Shown: one piece after another, positions 33,456 to 43,048 of the stretch
Numbering within the stretch: position 1 is the first letter of the stretch
Layout: every line of letters starts with the position of its first letter
DNA from: Bacillus_P idriensis_A
GTDB lineage: Bacteria > Bacillota > Bacilli > Bacillales > Bacillaceae
Assembly: GCF_050483325.1 (NCBI RefSeq)
Contig: NZ_JBCMYF010000028.1
Span: 5,722 to 69,721 of the forward strand
Length of the DNA stretch: 64,000 nt
Direction of reading: 5' to 3'
Notes under the pieces: generated by a model
What the model saw: only the letters and a program-made list of their open reading frames with translations
Database searches by the model: none
Told to the model about the DNA's origin: nothing
Position numbers and translations under genes: made by a program

Positions 33456-35309
33456 ATGAAAAACAAATTTTTGGCCAGCAGCAATCTAGAAAGTAAAAAT
33501 GTGATAGGAGGAAAGGTAAACGGCAAGGTCGTAAGTTTGAATGATATCGTGGATGTGATCGAAGAAGTGCAGCTTATTACAATGGAATCGGATGAACGGC
33601 AGGATTTCATGAATCACACTTGCGCACAAGTTCTTGCACATGCGGTTAAGAGATTGTATAAAGGGGCGATTTTGGGAAATGGCTCTTATCAGAAAAGCGG
33701 GTTCTCCTATGAATTTCAACTGCCAGAAAGCATTCGGGCTGAGGAACTCCCAAGGATTGAGCAGGAAATGGAGAACATACTGGCCGAAAAGCTGGAGATC
33801 GAACGTCTGAATCTGTCATATGAAAATGCAGCTGCACTTTTATCTGAAAAAGGAGAAGAACTGAAACTTGAGCTTCTTCATGAACAAAGGGAAAATAACC
33901 AGATTTCCATATATAAGCAAGGAGAATTTATTGATTTATACAGCGGACCGCAGCTGCCTTCTGCAGAATTCATTAAAGCCTTTAAGTTATCTGCTGTTTC
34001 AGGCTCCTACTGGAAGGGTGATAAGAATAATCAGGTCCTGCAGAGGATTTCAGGGATTGCCTTTGCAAGTAAAAAAGAATTAGCTCTGCATGTTAAAGAG
34101 ATGGAAGAGCTGAAAAAGCGGGATCACCGCAAGATTGGAAAAGAAATGAAGCTGTTCATGTTTTCAGAGGAAGCGCCTGGCATGCCGTTTTTTTTGCCAA
34201 ACGGACAGCTGATGAGAAATGAGCTGCAGAATTTTCTCCGCGAGATTCAAGTGGAAGCCGGCTATCGTGAGGTGCAAACTCCATTGATGATGAATGAAAA
34301 CTTGTGGAGGCAGTCAGGGCACTGGGATCACTATCATGAAAATATGTATTTTTCTGATGTGGATGAAGCGAAGTTTGCATAAAAGCCAATGAATTGCCCG
34401 GGACACATGATGATATATAAAAACCAGCTGTATTCGTACAGGGACCTTCCAATCAGACTCGCAGAATTTGGCCAGGTTCACCGGCATGAATACAGCGGTG
34501 CTCTAAATGGGCTTTTAAGAGTCCGCACTTTCTGCCAGGACGATGCGCACTTGTTTGTCAGACCAGATCAGATTGAAGATGAGATGAAAAACGTTCTTTT
34601 TCAGATCGACAAAGTTTATCGTACTTTCGGGTTTGATTATTCTGTTGAACTATCTACAAGGCCACAGAACTCAATGGGGTCAGACCGTCTTTGGGAAAAG
34701 GCGGAACAATCACTGAAACAAGTGCTTGTAGATCTTCATGTTCCTTATCAAGTAAATGAAGGCGACGGAGCGTTTTACGGACCGAAAATAGATTTTCACA
34801 TAAAGGATGCCATGAAAAGAAGCCATCAGTGTGCAACAGTTCAGCTAGATTTTCAAATGCCAGAAAAATTCAATTTAAGCTACATGGATGAAAAGAATGA
34901 CAAGCAAAGACCTGTTGTTATTCACAGGGCCATTTCTGGGTCGCTTGACAGGTTTCTCGGAATTTTGATCGAGCATTTTGCCGGAAGCTTTCCCTTATGG
35001 CTTGCACCCATACAAGCAGTGATTGTCCCTGTGGCAGGAGTTCATCTTCATTATGCTGAAAAGTTAAAAAAGCAGCTTGAGAACTGCGGAATTCGTGTAA
35101 ACATAGACAGAAGCAGCGAGAAACTGAATAATAAAATCCGAATGGCACAAAAAAGCAGGGTTCCCTATACTCTTGTGATAGGTGATCAGGAGATCGAAAA
35201 AAATGAAGTGAATGTAAGAGTGCATAGCGGGAAGAGTTCAGAAGCTATGGCAATAGACCAGTTTAAGAGCATGATTTTAGAAAAAATTGCTAAGCGGGAG
35301 CTCGGGTAA
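33456..35309 (+). pseudogene. thrZ: Threonyl-tRNA synthetase ThrZ, broken by an in-frame stop
   Basis: Would encode about 617 aa. The frame is interrupted once, by TAA at 34380-34382 (codon 309), exactly where the conserved ALKPMNCPGHM reads A-stop-KPMNCPGHM; a single T-to-A change from TTA explains it. Downstream motifs are intact: VHRHEYSGALNGLLRVR (motif 2), FCQDDAHLF, GSLDRFLGILIEHF (motif 3) and the anticodon domain. The N-terminal TGS domain is shortened. Editing residues are altered: HxxxH is HTCAQ and CxGPH is YSGPQ. Start ATG 33456 has GAGGAG 9 nt upstream. Probably a dying second synthetase, with thrS elsewhere. Confidence 0.88.
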
Positions 35310-35440
35310 AGAGATCTATATCAATAGACGGAAGAAGAACGATAAAATCAGATGATTTTCAGACTATTCTCTCATCTTCTCCTTAACCAAGTTTATCATT
35401 CCTAATAAGTGGAACAAAGAAAGTAAGGAGGGATGAGCAG

Positions 35441-36067
35441 ATGTCAAACACATTGTGGAAATGGATGCTGCCGCTTTTTGTGATAGGAATGACAATCGGA
35501 TGTTCAGGCGGGACTGCCGAAGATACAGAAAAAACAAATATGCAAGACGCTGCTGAAACAGCTAATGAAGAATTGAAATCTGGCGCAATGGCTGAAATGG
35601 TGGATACGGAAAATAAAAATGTAGGAACGGTAACGTTTACAGAGCATGACAATCACATGATGATAGAAGCGAAAATGAAAGGGCTTGAACCTGGTTATCA
35701 CGGTTTTCACATTCATGAAAAGGGTGTATGTGAACCTGATGCAGAAGGAGGTCCATTTACAACAGCGAAAGGTCACTATAACCCTGGAAAAAGCAGCCAC
35801 TCAGAACATGCAGGGGATATGCCTTCCTTATTTGTAAATGAGGATGGAAAAGCTGAATTTTCAGCCGCATTTGACCGGGTAACCATGGAGCAGTTATTAG
35901 AACAGGAAAAAGCGATTATTGTTCATGCAGATCCGGATAATGCTGCAAATATTCCCGACCGTTATCAATCAGAAGGGAAAGCGGGACCTGATGAAGAAAC
36001 GATGAAAACGGGTGATGCAGGAGACAGGCAGGCTTGCGGTGTGATAAAAAGTGAGGAAGAAAGCTGA
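35441..36067 (+). CDS. sodC: Cu/Zn superoxide dismutase-like lipoprotein
   Basis: 208 aa. Lipobox MTIGCSGG (Cys about 21). SodC domain with the copper ligands in YHGFHIHEKGVC, bridging/zinc His in KGHYNPGKSSHSEHAGDMP, HADPDN near 165, and the disulfide Cys in DRQACGVI. Extracellular anchored enzyme resembling B. subtilis YojM. Some YojM-type proteins lack full activity because of missing Cu ligands; here the His set looks complete by eye. Coupled with the small gene downstream. Confidence 0.9.
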   Translation: MSNTLWKWMLPLFVIGMTIGCSGGTAEDTEKTNMQDAAETANEELKSGAMAEMVDTENKNVGTVTFTEHDNHMMIEAKMKGLEPGYHGFHIHEKGVCEPDAEGGPFTTAKGHYNPGKSSHSEHAGDMPSLFVNEDGKAEFSAAFDRVTMEQLLEQEKAIIVHADPDNAANIPDRYQSEGKAGPDEETMKTGDAGDRQACGVIKSEEES

Positions 36068-36071
36068 AGAG

Positions 36072-36221
36072 ATGAATTCAGAAGGGAAGCCATCCACTAT
36101 TGTAATCAGATTTAAAGATGGAAGGCAGATGATGTTTGTAAAAAATGATCACTTCACAGCTAACTGGCATTTGTTTACTCAGAAGATGAGGGATTACAAC
36201 ATCGCATATGCAGGTGAATAA
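36072..36221 (+). CDS. Small 49-aa protein after sodC
   Basis: ATG 36072 lies 5 nt after the sodC stop and GAAGAG is close by. The product begins MNSEGKPSTIVIRFKDGRQM and ends RDYNIAYAGE; it looks like a small α/β protein without membrane segment or Cys. The frame ends before a terminator. No family recognised. Translation by coupling from sodC is likely. Confidence 0.55.
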   Translation: MNSEGKPSTIVIRFKDGRQMMFVKNDHFTANWHLFTQKMRDYNIAYAGE

Positions 36222-36244
36222 ACTTAGTGCTTTCTATCTAATTC

Positions 36245-36287
36245 AAAAAACACACCAATTTATATTTCCAATTGGTGTGTTCCTTTT
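36245..36287. terminator. Bidirectional terminator
   Basis: AACACACCAATT / AATTGGTGTGTT stem between convergent genes. Confidence 0.88.
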
Positions 36288-36290
36288 CGA

Positions 36291-36767
36291 TTAAGCATCT
36301 TCAAGCTTAGCGCTTGCCAGTCCAAGTAACACCCCTAATACGGCTCCGCCGACTACTTCTAAAGGCTGATGTCCAAGAACTTCTTTTAATTCTTCTGCCC
36401 GTTTTATATGACCGAGACCTGGGAGGTGCTCTGAAATAACCGCCATTTCGCCGTCAATATCGTTGATCAGTTTGGCAATTTCACCGGTGTGGCGTCTGAT
36501 TCCCTGTGCATCATACATCACGATGATGCCGAAGATTACGGCAATCGCTGTTTCAATGGAAGATGTTCCATTTTTCGCTGCTACATACGAGGATAGGGCT
36601 GCAACGCCTGCTGAATGCGAGCTTGGCATTCCTCCTGTTGTCACTGCCTGTTTGATATCCCATTTTCCAGACAGCCTCTTATATGTAAAGATTTTAAGAC
36701 CCTGCGCAATTGCAATTGCACTTATAGCTGTAATGATTCCTCTGTTCATCTTCTTTTTCTTTTTCAT
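36291..36767 (-). CDS. yuiD: Divergent PAP2 family protein YuiD
   Basis: 158 aa with about four hydrophobic segments. GGMPSSHSAGVAAL near residue 45, MYDAQGIRRHTGE near 85, and LGHQPLEVVGGAVLG near 130 identify the DUF212/divergent PAP2 family. These resemble the phosphatase motifs of PAP2 enzymes; substrate unknown. SD GAGGTG upstream of ATG 36767. Confidence 0.92.
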   Translation of the reverse strand: MKKKKKMNRGIITAISAIAIAQGLKIFTYKRLSGKWDIKQAVTTGGMPSSHSAGVAALSSYVAAKNGTSSIETAIAVIFGIIVMYDAQGIRRHTGEIAKLINDIDGEMAVISEHLPGLGHIKRAEELKEVLGHQPLEVVGGAVLGVLLGLASAKLEDA

Positions 36768-36985
36768 TGCTCTGTTTCACCTCTTAAAAGTAGTAAGTGC
36801 GCACTATGTATTTGCGGAAACTCTGATGTAGCATAAATACCCCTCGCGGCTCATTCTAAACGTTATTATTTTCTAAATCGTGATTATTATTTAAGCTGAG
36901 CTCAGTAAAAAATTATCAAACACACAGTGTATAAAAGAGGAAAAACGGCTGAATGAAGAATAAGCAGTAAACCAATGAACAGGGT

Positions 36986-37012
36986 AAAAAGCACACCGGA
37001 AAATGGTGTGCT
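36986..37012 (-). terminator. Terminator of the minus-strand gene at 37014
   Basis: Minus-strand GCACACC / GGTGTGCTTTTT hairpin. Confidence 0.85.
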
Positions 37013-37013
37013 T

Positions 37014-37778
37014 CTACTTTTTCACAATTTTTGAAGGGTTGTTGATTTTATAAGGCACAGAAATCTCTAATAGGAGTGCCTCGTCTTCGACATCTTTTCC
37101 TTTGGGGAGGCTTTTCTTCACGATTTTGCCGTTAAAATCAAGGTCATCTCCTGGAGCCAGTTCAAACTTTTTCAAGGTTTTGCTGTGTGAACACCAGGCA
37201 AGGCCAACTTCAAGCGGCTCATCGCCATCAATTCGCACATCTTCGAGAACAACCACTTCATCGTTTTCTTCATTAAAATGATTCCAGCTCAGGGCAAACT
37301 GCTTCACTTTCCCTGTAAAATGAACTTTGTCATCTGGCAGTGCAAGTTTGGCCGTTTTTTCTTTTTTCTCTTTTGCAGGTTTAGAAGGAGCTTTTATTTC
37401 TGGTGCAGGTTCCGCCAGTTTAGCAGGTGCTTCAGGTTTTGGCGCAGACTTTTCAGCTTCAGGCTCAGGCTTCAATTCTTTTCCGAAGTTTGAGGACTGC
37501 ATTTCTTTTAGGTATGCAGGATGAATACAAGAAAGATTGCCATCCTGGAACTCAATGATGATTGTGTAATTAGAGTCTCCAAATGTTTGGTAGCCTTTTA
37601 TAGTGACAAGTCTCTGGTGGGTTCTGTCCTTATACCAGTACTCTTTTTTTACTCTGAGGCCCCATTCTTTCACTTTTTCTTCATAATGGCCGTCATCGTC
37701 AAATAATTCGTATTCCCCTGCTGGAGGAATATAATTCGTTAAGTTGGCATCTTCAATATGAGGCAAAATGACTGCCAT
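37014..37778 (-). CDS. Uncharacterised two-domain protein with Pro/Lys/Glu linker
   Basis: 254 aa. N-terminal domain (1-95: IPPAGEYELFDDDGHYEEKV, HQRLVTIKGYQTFGDSNYTI), a low-complexity linker rich in Pro, Ala, Lys and Glu (about 100-150), and a C-terminal β domain (VHFTGKVKQFALSWNHFNEE to the end) that could be an OB fold. ATG 37778 is preceded by AAAGGACGTGAG. No recognised family; cytosolic. Confidence 0.75.
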   Translation of the reverse strand: MAVILPHIEDANLTNYIPPAGEYELFDDDGHYEEKVKEWGLRVKKEYWYKDRTHQRLVTIKGYQTFGDSNYTIIIEFQDGNLSCIHPAYLKEMQSSNFGKELKPEPEAEKSAPKPEAPAKLAEPAPEIKAPSKPAKEKKEKTAKLALPDDKVHFTGKVKQFALSWNHFNEENDEVVVLEDVRIDGDEPLEVGLAWCSHSKTLKKFELAPGDDLDFNGKIVKKSLPKGKDVEDEALLLEISVPYKINNPSKIVKK

Positions 37779-38026
37779 GCTCTCACGTCCTTTCATCTCT
37801 ATTCTACAGGCTCTCTTGATGGAAAAAAAGTGAATGGCATCATTAGCTGAAATTTAATGGATAAGAGAAAATAGATTTGGATAATATTCACAAATAATCG
37901 GTGTTTTGGTGTATCATTGACAGTACACTATTAGCGAAAAGCAAGGCAGTTCTTAGGGAATTGCCCCTGGTAGTAAGAGTCGTGATCAGTACGTATAAAA
38001 TTTAATTTGGATGTGGAGGAGACAGC

Positions 38027-38473
38027 ATGAGAAAGGGAATCATCCGCCCATTAGTTATTTGCCCTTTTCAAAAGGATAACCGGATTTTAGTGGCAGAAGG
38101 GTTTGATGAAAGCAAAGGGGAGAATTACTATCGTCCAATCGGCGGGGGAATAGAATTTGGAGAAAGCAGTGCTGCTGCTCTTTCAAGGGAAGTTGAAGAA
38201 GAAATTCATGCAGCTATTTCTAATGTTTCTTATCTTGGAACCATTGAGAATATTTTTATATATAACGGAGAACAGGGACATGAAATCGTGCAGGTCTGTC
38301 ATGCAGAATTTACGGATCCGTCTTTCTATGAACTGGAATCGTTTGAAGGCATAGAAGACAATGGGACAGTTTTTAAGCTTTATTGGAAGTCTTTAAGTGA
38401 GTTTGAAGATGGTAACCTGCGTTTAGTACCTGAGAATTTACTGGAACTCCTAAAAAGGAATGGCGGGAACTAG
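38027..38473 (+). CDS. Nudix hydrolase
   Basis: 148 aa. Nudix box is clear: GGGIEFGESSAAALSREVEEEI near residues 38-60. Hydrolyses a nucleoside diphosphate-linked compound; substrate unknown. SD GGAGG 7 nt before ATG 38027. Upstream GGCAGTTC / GAATTGCC (about 37946-37966) is a small hairpin of unknown role. Confidence 0.9.
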   Translation: MRKGIIRPLVICPFQKDNRILVAEGFDESKGENYYRPIGGGIEFGESSAAALSREVEEEIHAAISNVSYLGTIENIFIYNGEQGHEIVQVCHAEFTDPSFYELESFEGIEDNGTVFKLYWKSLSEFEDGNLRLVPENLLELLKRNGGN

Positions 38474-38751
38474 ATATGGAGTACATAGGTTCAGCAGAAT
38501 GCAGGTTTCTTGATTGCCGGGTTAAAAGAGGGCAGACCGCAAGCTTAAAACGTTGATGACCAAAAAGCGATGTGTATGAAGATCTTAAATAGAGAAGACG
38601 ATATTGTGACAAGTATGTTTGCGTTCCTTCAATAGGAGGGGACGTTTTTCTTATTCTTCAAAAATGGAAATATCGTTATAGCGAAGAATAATAATTGAAG
38701 GAATCGAGAAAATAATACCAAGAATAGGCTGGAGTATCAGGGGGTGAAACT
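38474..38751. other. Gap without recognised gene
   Basis: 278 bp between the Nudix gene and the next membrane protein. No open frame with SD, no clear terminator or riboswitch. Confidence 0.5.
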
Positions 38752-39237
38752 TTGATAAACAATTTTATATTATGGACTGTACTAATTGCTCCGTGGCTGA
38801 CTTTATTTTTAATAAAGAAGGAAAAGATAAAAAGATTTATGCCCGCAGCCATTTTTGCCTCATATTTAATGATCATCTATAACGTAATAGCAAATAATCA
38901 AAACCATTGGATACTTAATGATCCACTAATACATTGGCTTGAACCTTTATTTGTTTCTGGTGTATTTGGAGCTTTTCCAGTAATCACTTTATGGGTTTTT
39001 TATTTTACATACGGAAAATTTTTGGTGTATCTTACTGTTAACATTGTCATAGATTTTATGTTTTCTGTTTTTCCGATCCATTATATATTTCAAGAAGTAT
39101 TTGGAATCTATAAGCTGGTTAATATAACTCCCTGGGAACGTTTTTTCTTATTTGTCTTATTTTCAATTGTTCTTTATGGGTATCAGAAATGGCAGGATGA
39201 GGTTTTTACCTCGAAATTAAAAAACAGCAGCTGGTGA
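38752..39237 (+). CDS. CBO0543-type multi-pass membrane protein
   Basis: 161 aa with about five membrane helices (first at residues 4-20, last near 137-152). The layout, with NNQNHWILNDPLIHWLEP in the loop and FPIHYIFQEV, resembles the Firmicute CBO0543 family. TTG 38752 has GGGGGTGAAAC upstream. Function unknown. Confidence 0.7.
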   Translation: MINNFILWTVLIAPWLTLFLIKKEKIKRFMPAAIFASYLMIIYNVIANNQNHWILNDPLIHWLEPLFVSGVFGAFPVITLWVFYFTYGKFLVYLTVNIVIDFMFSVFPIHYIFQEVFGIYKLVNITPWERFFLFVLFSIVLYGYQKWQDEVFTSKLKNSSW

Positions 39238-39272
39238 GTTATCATGTTTAAGCGCTAAATACATTATTAACT

Positions 39273-39296
39273 GCTGCCGGAAAGGCGGCTTTTTTT
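39273..39296 (+). terminator. Terminator after CBO0543-type gene
   Basis: GCTGCC / GGCGGC stem followed by seven T. Confidence 0.8.
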
Positions 39297-39391
39297 AGTT
39301 TTATGTTCCCATATCAGTATGCAAAATGAATTTTATGTTCAAAAAACAGTTTAAAAATACATTTACTATTTTGAGAATTTGAAATAAAATG

Positions 39392-39414
39392 TATAATACC
39401 TATATGATAGGTAT
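39392..39414 (+). promoter_or_regulatory. -10 element and GntR-type operator
   Basis: TATAAT at 39392-39397 overlaps the 19-bp palindrome ATACCTA-TATGA-TAGGTAT (39396-39414). Located 26 bp before the GntR gene, so autorepression is likely. Confidence 0.65.
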
Positions 39415-39439
39415 ACAGCATGTGAGAGGGAGGAGGAAG

Positions 39440-40120
39440 ATGCCTCTAGTTAAGAAACAATTGGTTCATGAATTAGCAGCAGAAGAGATTAAACGATTGA
39501 TTCAAAGCAGCAAATTACAAAAGGGAGATAAACTGCCCTCAATGGCCGAACTTGCAGAGACATTTGGCGTTAGCCGGACAAGTATAAGAGAAGCACTTAG
39601 GCAGCTTGAGGCTCATCAATTCGTTGAAATTGTGAATGGGAAAGGGATCCTTGTTAAGGATGCGAATGCCCATCAGCTGCAAACGCGTATTTTTATTGAA
39701 AGTGAGCTGACTTTTCTGCTTCAGTTATGTGAAGTAAGGAGGGGGCTTGAAGGACAGGCAATTGAACTTGCCGCAAGGAGAGCAACAGAGGAACAGCTGA
39801 TCAGGATGGAGACAAATCTGAGAATCTTTAAAAATGTCAAAACCTTAAACGAAGAATCTGTTCAGGCAGATTTTGATTTTCACCAGACTCTTTATGAAGC
39901 ATCGCATAATCCTGTCTTATACAAGATGATAGACACGGTTTATGAATCGTTTAATGAGTTTTGGAAAAAAAATCAGAACTCAGATTCCATTTTTGCAGAT
40001 ACTTATCAATTTCATGAAGATATCTTTTATTATGTGAAAAATAAGCAGCCGGAACTTGCCAGAGCAGCATTAAACCAAATGATTGATATTGTCGAATCAA
40101 GAGTAAAAGATTTGTTTTAA
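39440..40120 (+). CDS. GntR family regulator, FadR subfamily
   Basis: 226 aa. Winged helix at residues 5-75 (KGDKLPSMAELAETFGVSRT), then the all-helical FCD domain with metal-type residues: DFDFHQTLYEASHNPVLYKM near 140 and FHEDIFYYVKN near 190. GGGAGGAGG sets ATG 39440. Controls, most likely, the transporter and OCD genes downstream and itself. Confidence 0.9.
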   Translation: MPLVKKQLVHELAAEEIKRLIQSSKLQKGDKLPSMAELAETFGVSRTSIREALRQLEAHQFVEIVNGKGILVKDANAHQLQTRIFIESELTFLLQLCEVRRGLEGQAIELAARRATEEQLIRMETNLRIFKNVKTLNEESVQADFDFHQTLYEASHNPVLYKMIDTVYESFNEFWKKNQNSDSIFADTYQFHEDIFYYVKNKQPELARAALNQMIDIVESRVKDLF

Positions 40121-40153
40121 AGGGGACCTAATTTAAATTGGAGAGGTGTCAAA

Positions 40154-41467
40154 ATGGCTCAAAATAAAGGGGATAACAAGATAGCAGCAAAAGCATTGAT
40201 TGCCAGTTTAATAGGAAGTTCGATTGAATGGTATGATTATTTTTTATATGGAACAATTGCCGCACTTATTTTCAGTAAACTGTATTTCCCTTCAGAGGAT
40301 CCTGTGGTTGGATTAATGCTTGCCTATACCTCTTTCGCTCTGCCATTCTTCATTCGCCCGTTAGGCGGAATCATTTTCAGCCATATCGGCGATAAAATTG
40401 GACGGAAAAAAACGCTTGTCATGACGCTATCGCTGATGGGAGGCGCTACTGTACTGATTGGACTGCTGCCTACATATGAAATGATCGGTATATGGGCTCC
40501 GATTCTCTTAATTGCTTTGCGATTAGTCCAGGGTCTTGGAATAGGCGGAGAGTGGGGAGGTGCATTATTACTGGCAACAGAATATGCTCCGCCTAAAAAA
40601 CGCGGATTTTTCGGCAGTATCCCGCAAATGGGTGTAACAATCGGACTGCTGCTTGGAACCTTATCAATTTCACTCATGACCCTGTTGCCTAATGCACAAT
40701 TTGAAGCCTGGGGCTGGAGAGTGCCGTTTATTCTAAGTGCTCTGCTCGTCTTCATCGGATTATGGATCCGCAACGGAATCGATGAAACTCCGGCATTCAA
40801 GGAAGCAAAGGAATCAGGGGAGATTTCTAATGTGCCTCTTATTGACACATTTAAATATCATTGGAAAGAAGTTCTTGTAGCAGTAGGGGCCAAAGTGGTT
40901 GAAACAGCTCCATTTTACATATTTGGAACATTTATTATTTCATATGCTACAGGCACGCTCGGTTTTGAAAGAAGCTCTACATTGAATGCAGTAACAATCG
41001 CAACTTTAGTGACAACAATCATGATTCCTTTTATGGGGAAATTATCAGATAAGGTTGGCCGCAAGCCGCTCTATATAGGCGGAACAATTGCCATGATCCT
41101 TTTCGCATTCCCGTACTTCTACTTACTCTCTTTAGATTCTGTCCTTTGGTTAACTGTCGCAACTGTGATTGGCCTTGGAATTATTTGGGCACCAATCACG
41201 GCGGTATTAGGAACAATGTTTTCAGAAATTTTTTCAACCAGCGTCAGATATACAGGTGTAACAGTTGGTTATCAGCTAGGTGCTGCTATTGCCGGCGGGA
41301 CTGCTCCTCTTATTGCCACTGCATTGCTGAGTGCTTATAATAATTCATTTGTCCCGGTTGCCCTTTATATCATTGGTGCGGCCATCATCTCATTGATTGC
41401 GGTTTCGTTTACTAAGGAAACTAGACCGATTGATAAAGACGGCAGGCCGCAAAGCAAAGCCATGTAA
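40154..41467 (+). CDS. MFS transporter, metabolite:H+ symporter family
   Basis: 437 aa, twelve membrane segments. Signature of the MHS group: GSSIEWYDYFLYG at residues 20-32, GRKKTLVMTL after helix 2, and ALRLVQGLGIGGEWGGALL. Members (ShiA, ProP, KgtP) import organic or amino acids with protons. 33 bp after the GntR gene and 29 bp before the OCD gene start, so one operon. Substrate probably that of the OCD enzyme. Confidence 0.9.
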   Translation: MAQNKGDNKIAAKALIASLIGSSIEWYDYFLYGTIAALIFSKLYFPSEDPVVGLMLAYTSFALPFFIRPLGGIIFSHIGDKIGRKKTLVMTLSLMGGATVLIGLLPTYEMIGIWAPILLIALRLVQGLGIGGEWGGALLLATEYAPPKKRGFFGSIPQMGVTIGLLLGTLSISLMTLLPNAQFEAWGWRVPFILSALLVFIGLWIRNGIDETPAFKEAKESGEISNVPLIDTFKYHWKEVLVAVGAKVVETAPFYIFGTFIISYATGTLGFERSSTLNAVTIATLVTTIMIPFMGKLSDKVGRKPLYIGGTIAMILFAFPYFYLLSLDSVLWLTVATVIGLGIIWAPITAVLGTMFSEIFSTSVRYTGVTVGYQLGAAIAGGTAPLIATALLSAYNNSFVPVALYIIGAAIISLIAVSFTKETRPIDKDGRPQSKAM

Positions 41468-41496
41468 GAAAACTACCAGACCAGGGAGTGGAAAAA

Positions 41497-42486
41497 TTGC
41501 TGTTATTAAATGAACAGAAGATCAAAGAGCTTTACTCCATGGGAGATTGCATAGATGATGTAGAAAAAGCATTTCGTTATGGCAGGGAAGGTAAAACAAT
41601 TGCTCCAATCAGAATGTCTCTCCCGCATAAAAAAATGTCGGCAGAAACGCTATATATGCCATCTTATATTGAGGCAGAAGATTACACCGCCGTTAAGATC
41701 GTCAGTATTTTCCCGAATAATGCCGAAGAAGGAAAAAAAGTGCTGCAAAGCATCATCTTATTAACAGATGCGAAAAATGGAGAACATGCAGCGATGATGG
41801 ATGCGAGCTATTTGACTGTACTCAGGACAGGAGCATCAAGCGGTGTGGCCACAAAGTATTTAGCACGTGAAAACTCCAAAATCTGTGCAGTTCTGGGGTG
41901 CGGTGCGCAATCACTGGGACAAATACAGGCGATGATGGCTGTTAGAAATTTGGACGAAATCATCCTGTATAATCGCACAATTAAAAAAGCAGAACAATTA
42001 GCTGAACAACTTCGTGCGCTGTATCCTGATTGGAATGGAAACATCAAGTTCCAAAGTGATGCAAACAAAGCTGCAGAAAAAGCGGACATCATCATCTGCA
42101 GCAGTAAATCTGAAACCCCGCTGTTTGATGGCAGTCACATAAAACCGGGTACTCACATTAATGCGATTGGCTCGTATCAGCCGCACATGCAGGAAGTAGA
42201 TGTTCAAACACTCAATAAAAGCAGCAAAATCGTTGTCGACACCATTGAAGGAGCCCTTCATGAAACAGGTGATTTTCTTGTACCAATGGGAGATGGATCC
42301 TGGAATCCTTCATCGATTTATGGAGAAATAGGAGAAATCATTTGTTCAGATAAAGCTGCACGGACGAACGAGGAAGAGATTACATTTTATAAATCCGTCG
42401 GCATTGGCTACCTGGATACAATGGTAGCAGTTCAAGTGTATAAAAAAGCGATTGAAGCGGGTGCGGGTGAAGAGTTTTCAATGTAA
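41497..42486 (+). CDS. Ornithine cyclodeaminase / mu-crystallin family
   Basis: 329 aa. MDASYLTVLRTGASSGVATK (substrate residues), Rossmann motif AVLGCGAQSLGQ near 130, and INAIGSYQPHMQEVD near 230. Members are ornithine cyclodeaminase, alanine dehydrogenase or Δ1-pyrroline-2-carboxylate reductase; the exact reaction cannot be chosen here. AGGGAGTG 6 nt upstream gives TTG 41497; GTG 41488 lies inside that SD. Works with the MHS transporter in uptake and conversion of an amino acid. Confidence 0.88.
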   Translation: MLLLNEQKIKELYSMGDCIDDVEKAFRYGREGKTIAPIRMSLPHKKMSAETLYMPSYIEAEDYTAVKIVSIFPNNAEEGKKVLQSIILLTDAKNGEHAAMMDASYLTVLRTGASSGVATKYLARENSKICAVLGCGAQSLGQIQAMMAVRNLDEIILYNRTIKKAEQLAEQLRALYPDWNGNIKFQSDANKAAEKADIIICSSKSETPLFDGSHIKPGTHINAIGSYQPHMQEVDVQTLNKSSKIVVDTIEGALHETGDFLVPMGDGSWNPSSIYGEIGEIICSDKAARTNEEEITFYKSVGIGYLDTMVAVQVYKKAIEAGAGEEFSM

Positions 42487-42503
42487 TCACTAGATAAGCA
42501 GAA

Positions 42504-42531
42504 CAAAAACTCCAGTTAAACTGGAGTTTTG
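42504..42531 (+). terminator. Terminator after OCD gene
   Basis: AAAACTCCAG / CTGGAGTTTTG hairpin. Confidence 0.88.
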
Positions 42532-42686
42532 TTCATAATCACTGCTTGAGGTTGAACGCTTATGATTCAAGTAAAGCGTTCTTTTTGTATTTATCAATAA
42601 ATATTTATTGAAAAACAATAAAATATTAATTATGATAAAGGAAAAGATTGCATTGTTTTATAGGCTGATCGGTTGTCTTAGGGAAG

Positions 42687-43022
42687 GTGAACGCTATTAA
42701 TAGAAAAATTGATTTAAAGGGGAAAATGACAATTTGGGGATTGGCCTTACAAAGTGTATTCATCCTTTTAATCACAATCTTCAATCCACTGAGAATTGCA
42801 GTGATGGAAGTGTGCTCGGTATATCCCGTGGCCCTGTTTGAACTTTTTCTTGGCGCTGTTAGTTTGATTTGCGGCATATATGGATTGTCAAAAAGAAATA
42901 TGCCAGCAGTATCTGTATTTGTTGCTGCGTTTGGCGTGCTTATCTGTTTCTATTTCATTTTTGTCTATCTTTTACCCGAAGCAGGGACACCTCCGCCGAT
43001 TCCATGGCTGTATAACGAGTAA
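42687..43022 (+). CDS. Small membrane protein, 111 aa
   Basis: Three to four hydrophobic segments (about residues 16-33, 47-66, 71-95) and a Pro-rich tail TPPPIPWLYNE. GTG 42687 used; ATG 42726 with AAAGGGG upstream is an alternative that shortens it by 13 residues. No family recognised. Possibly paired with the next small membrane gene. Confidence 0.6.
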   Translation: MNAINRKIDLKGKMTIWGLALQSVFILLITIFNPLRIAVMEVCSVYPVALFELFLGAVSLICGIYGLSKRNMPAVSVFVAAFGVLICFYFIFVYLLPEAGTPPPIPWLYNE

Positions 43023-43048
43023 TAAAATTCGAAATGATGGAGGTTTGT

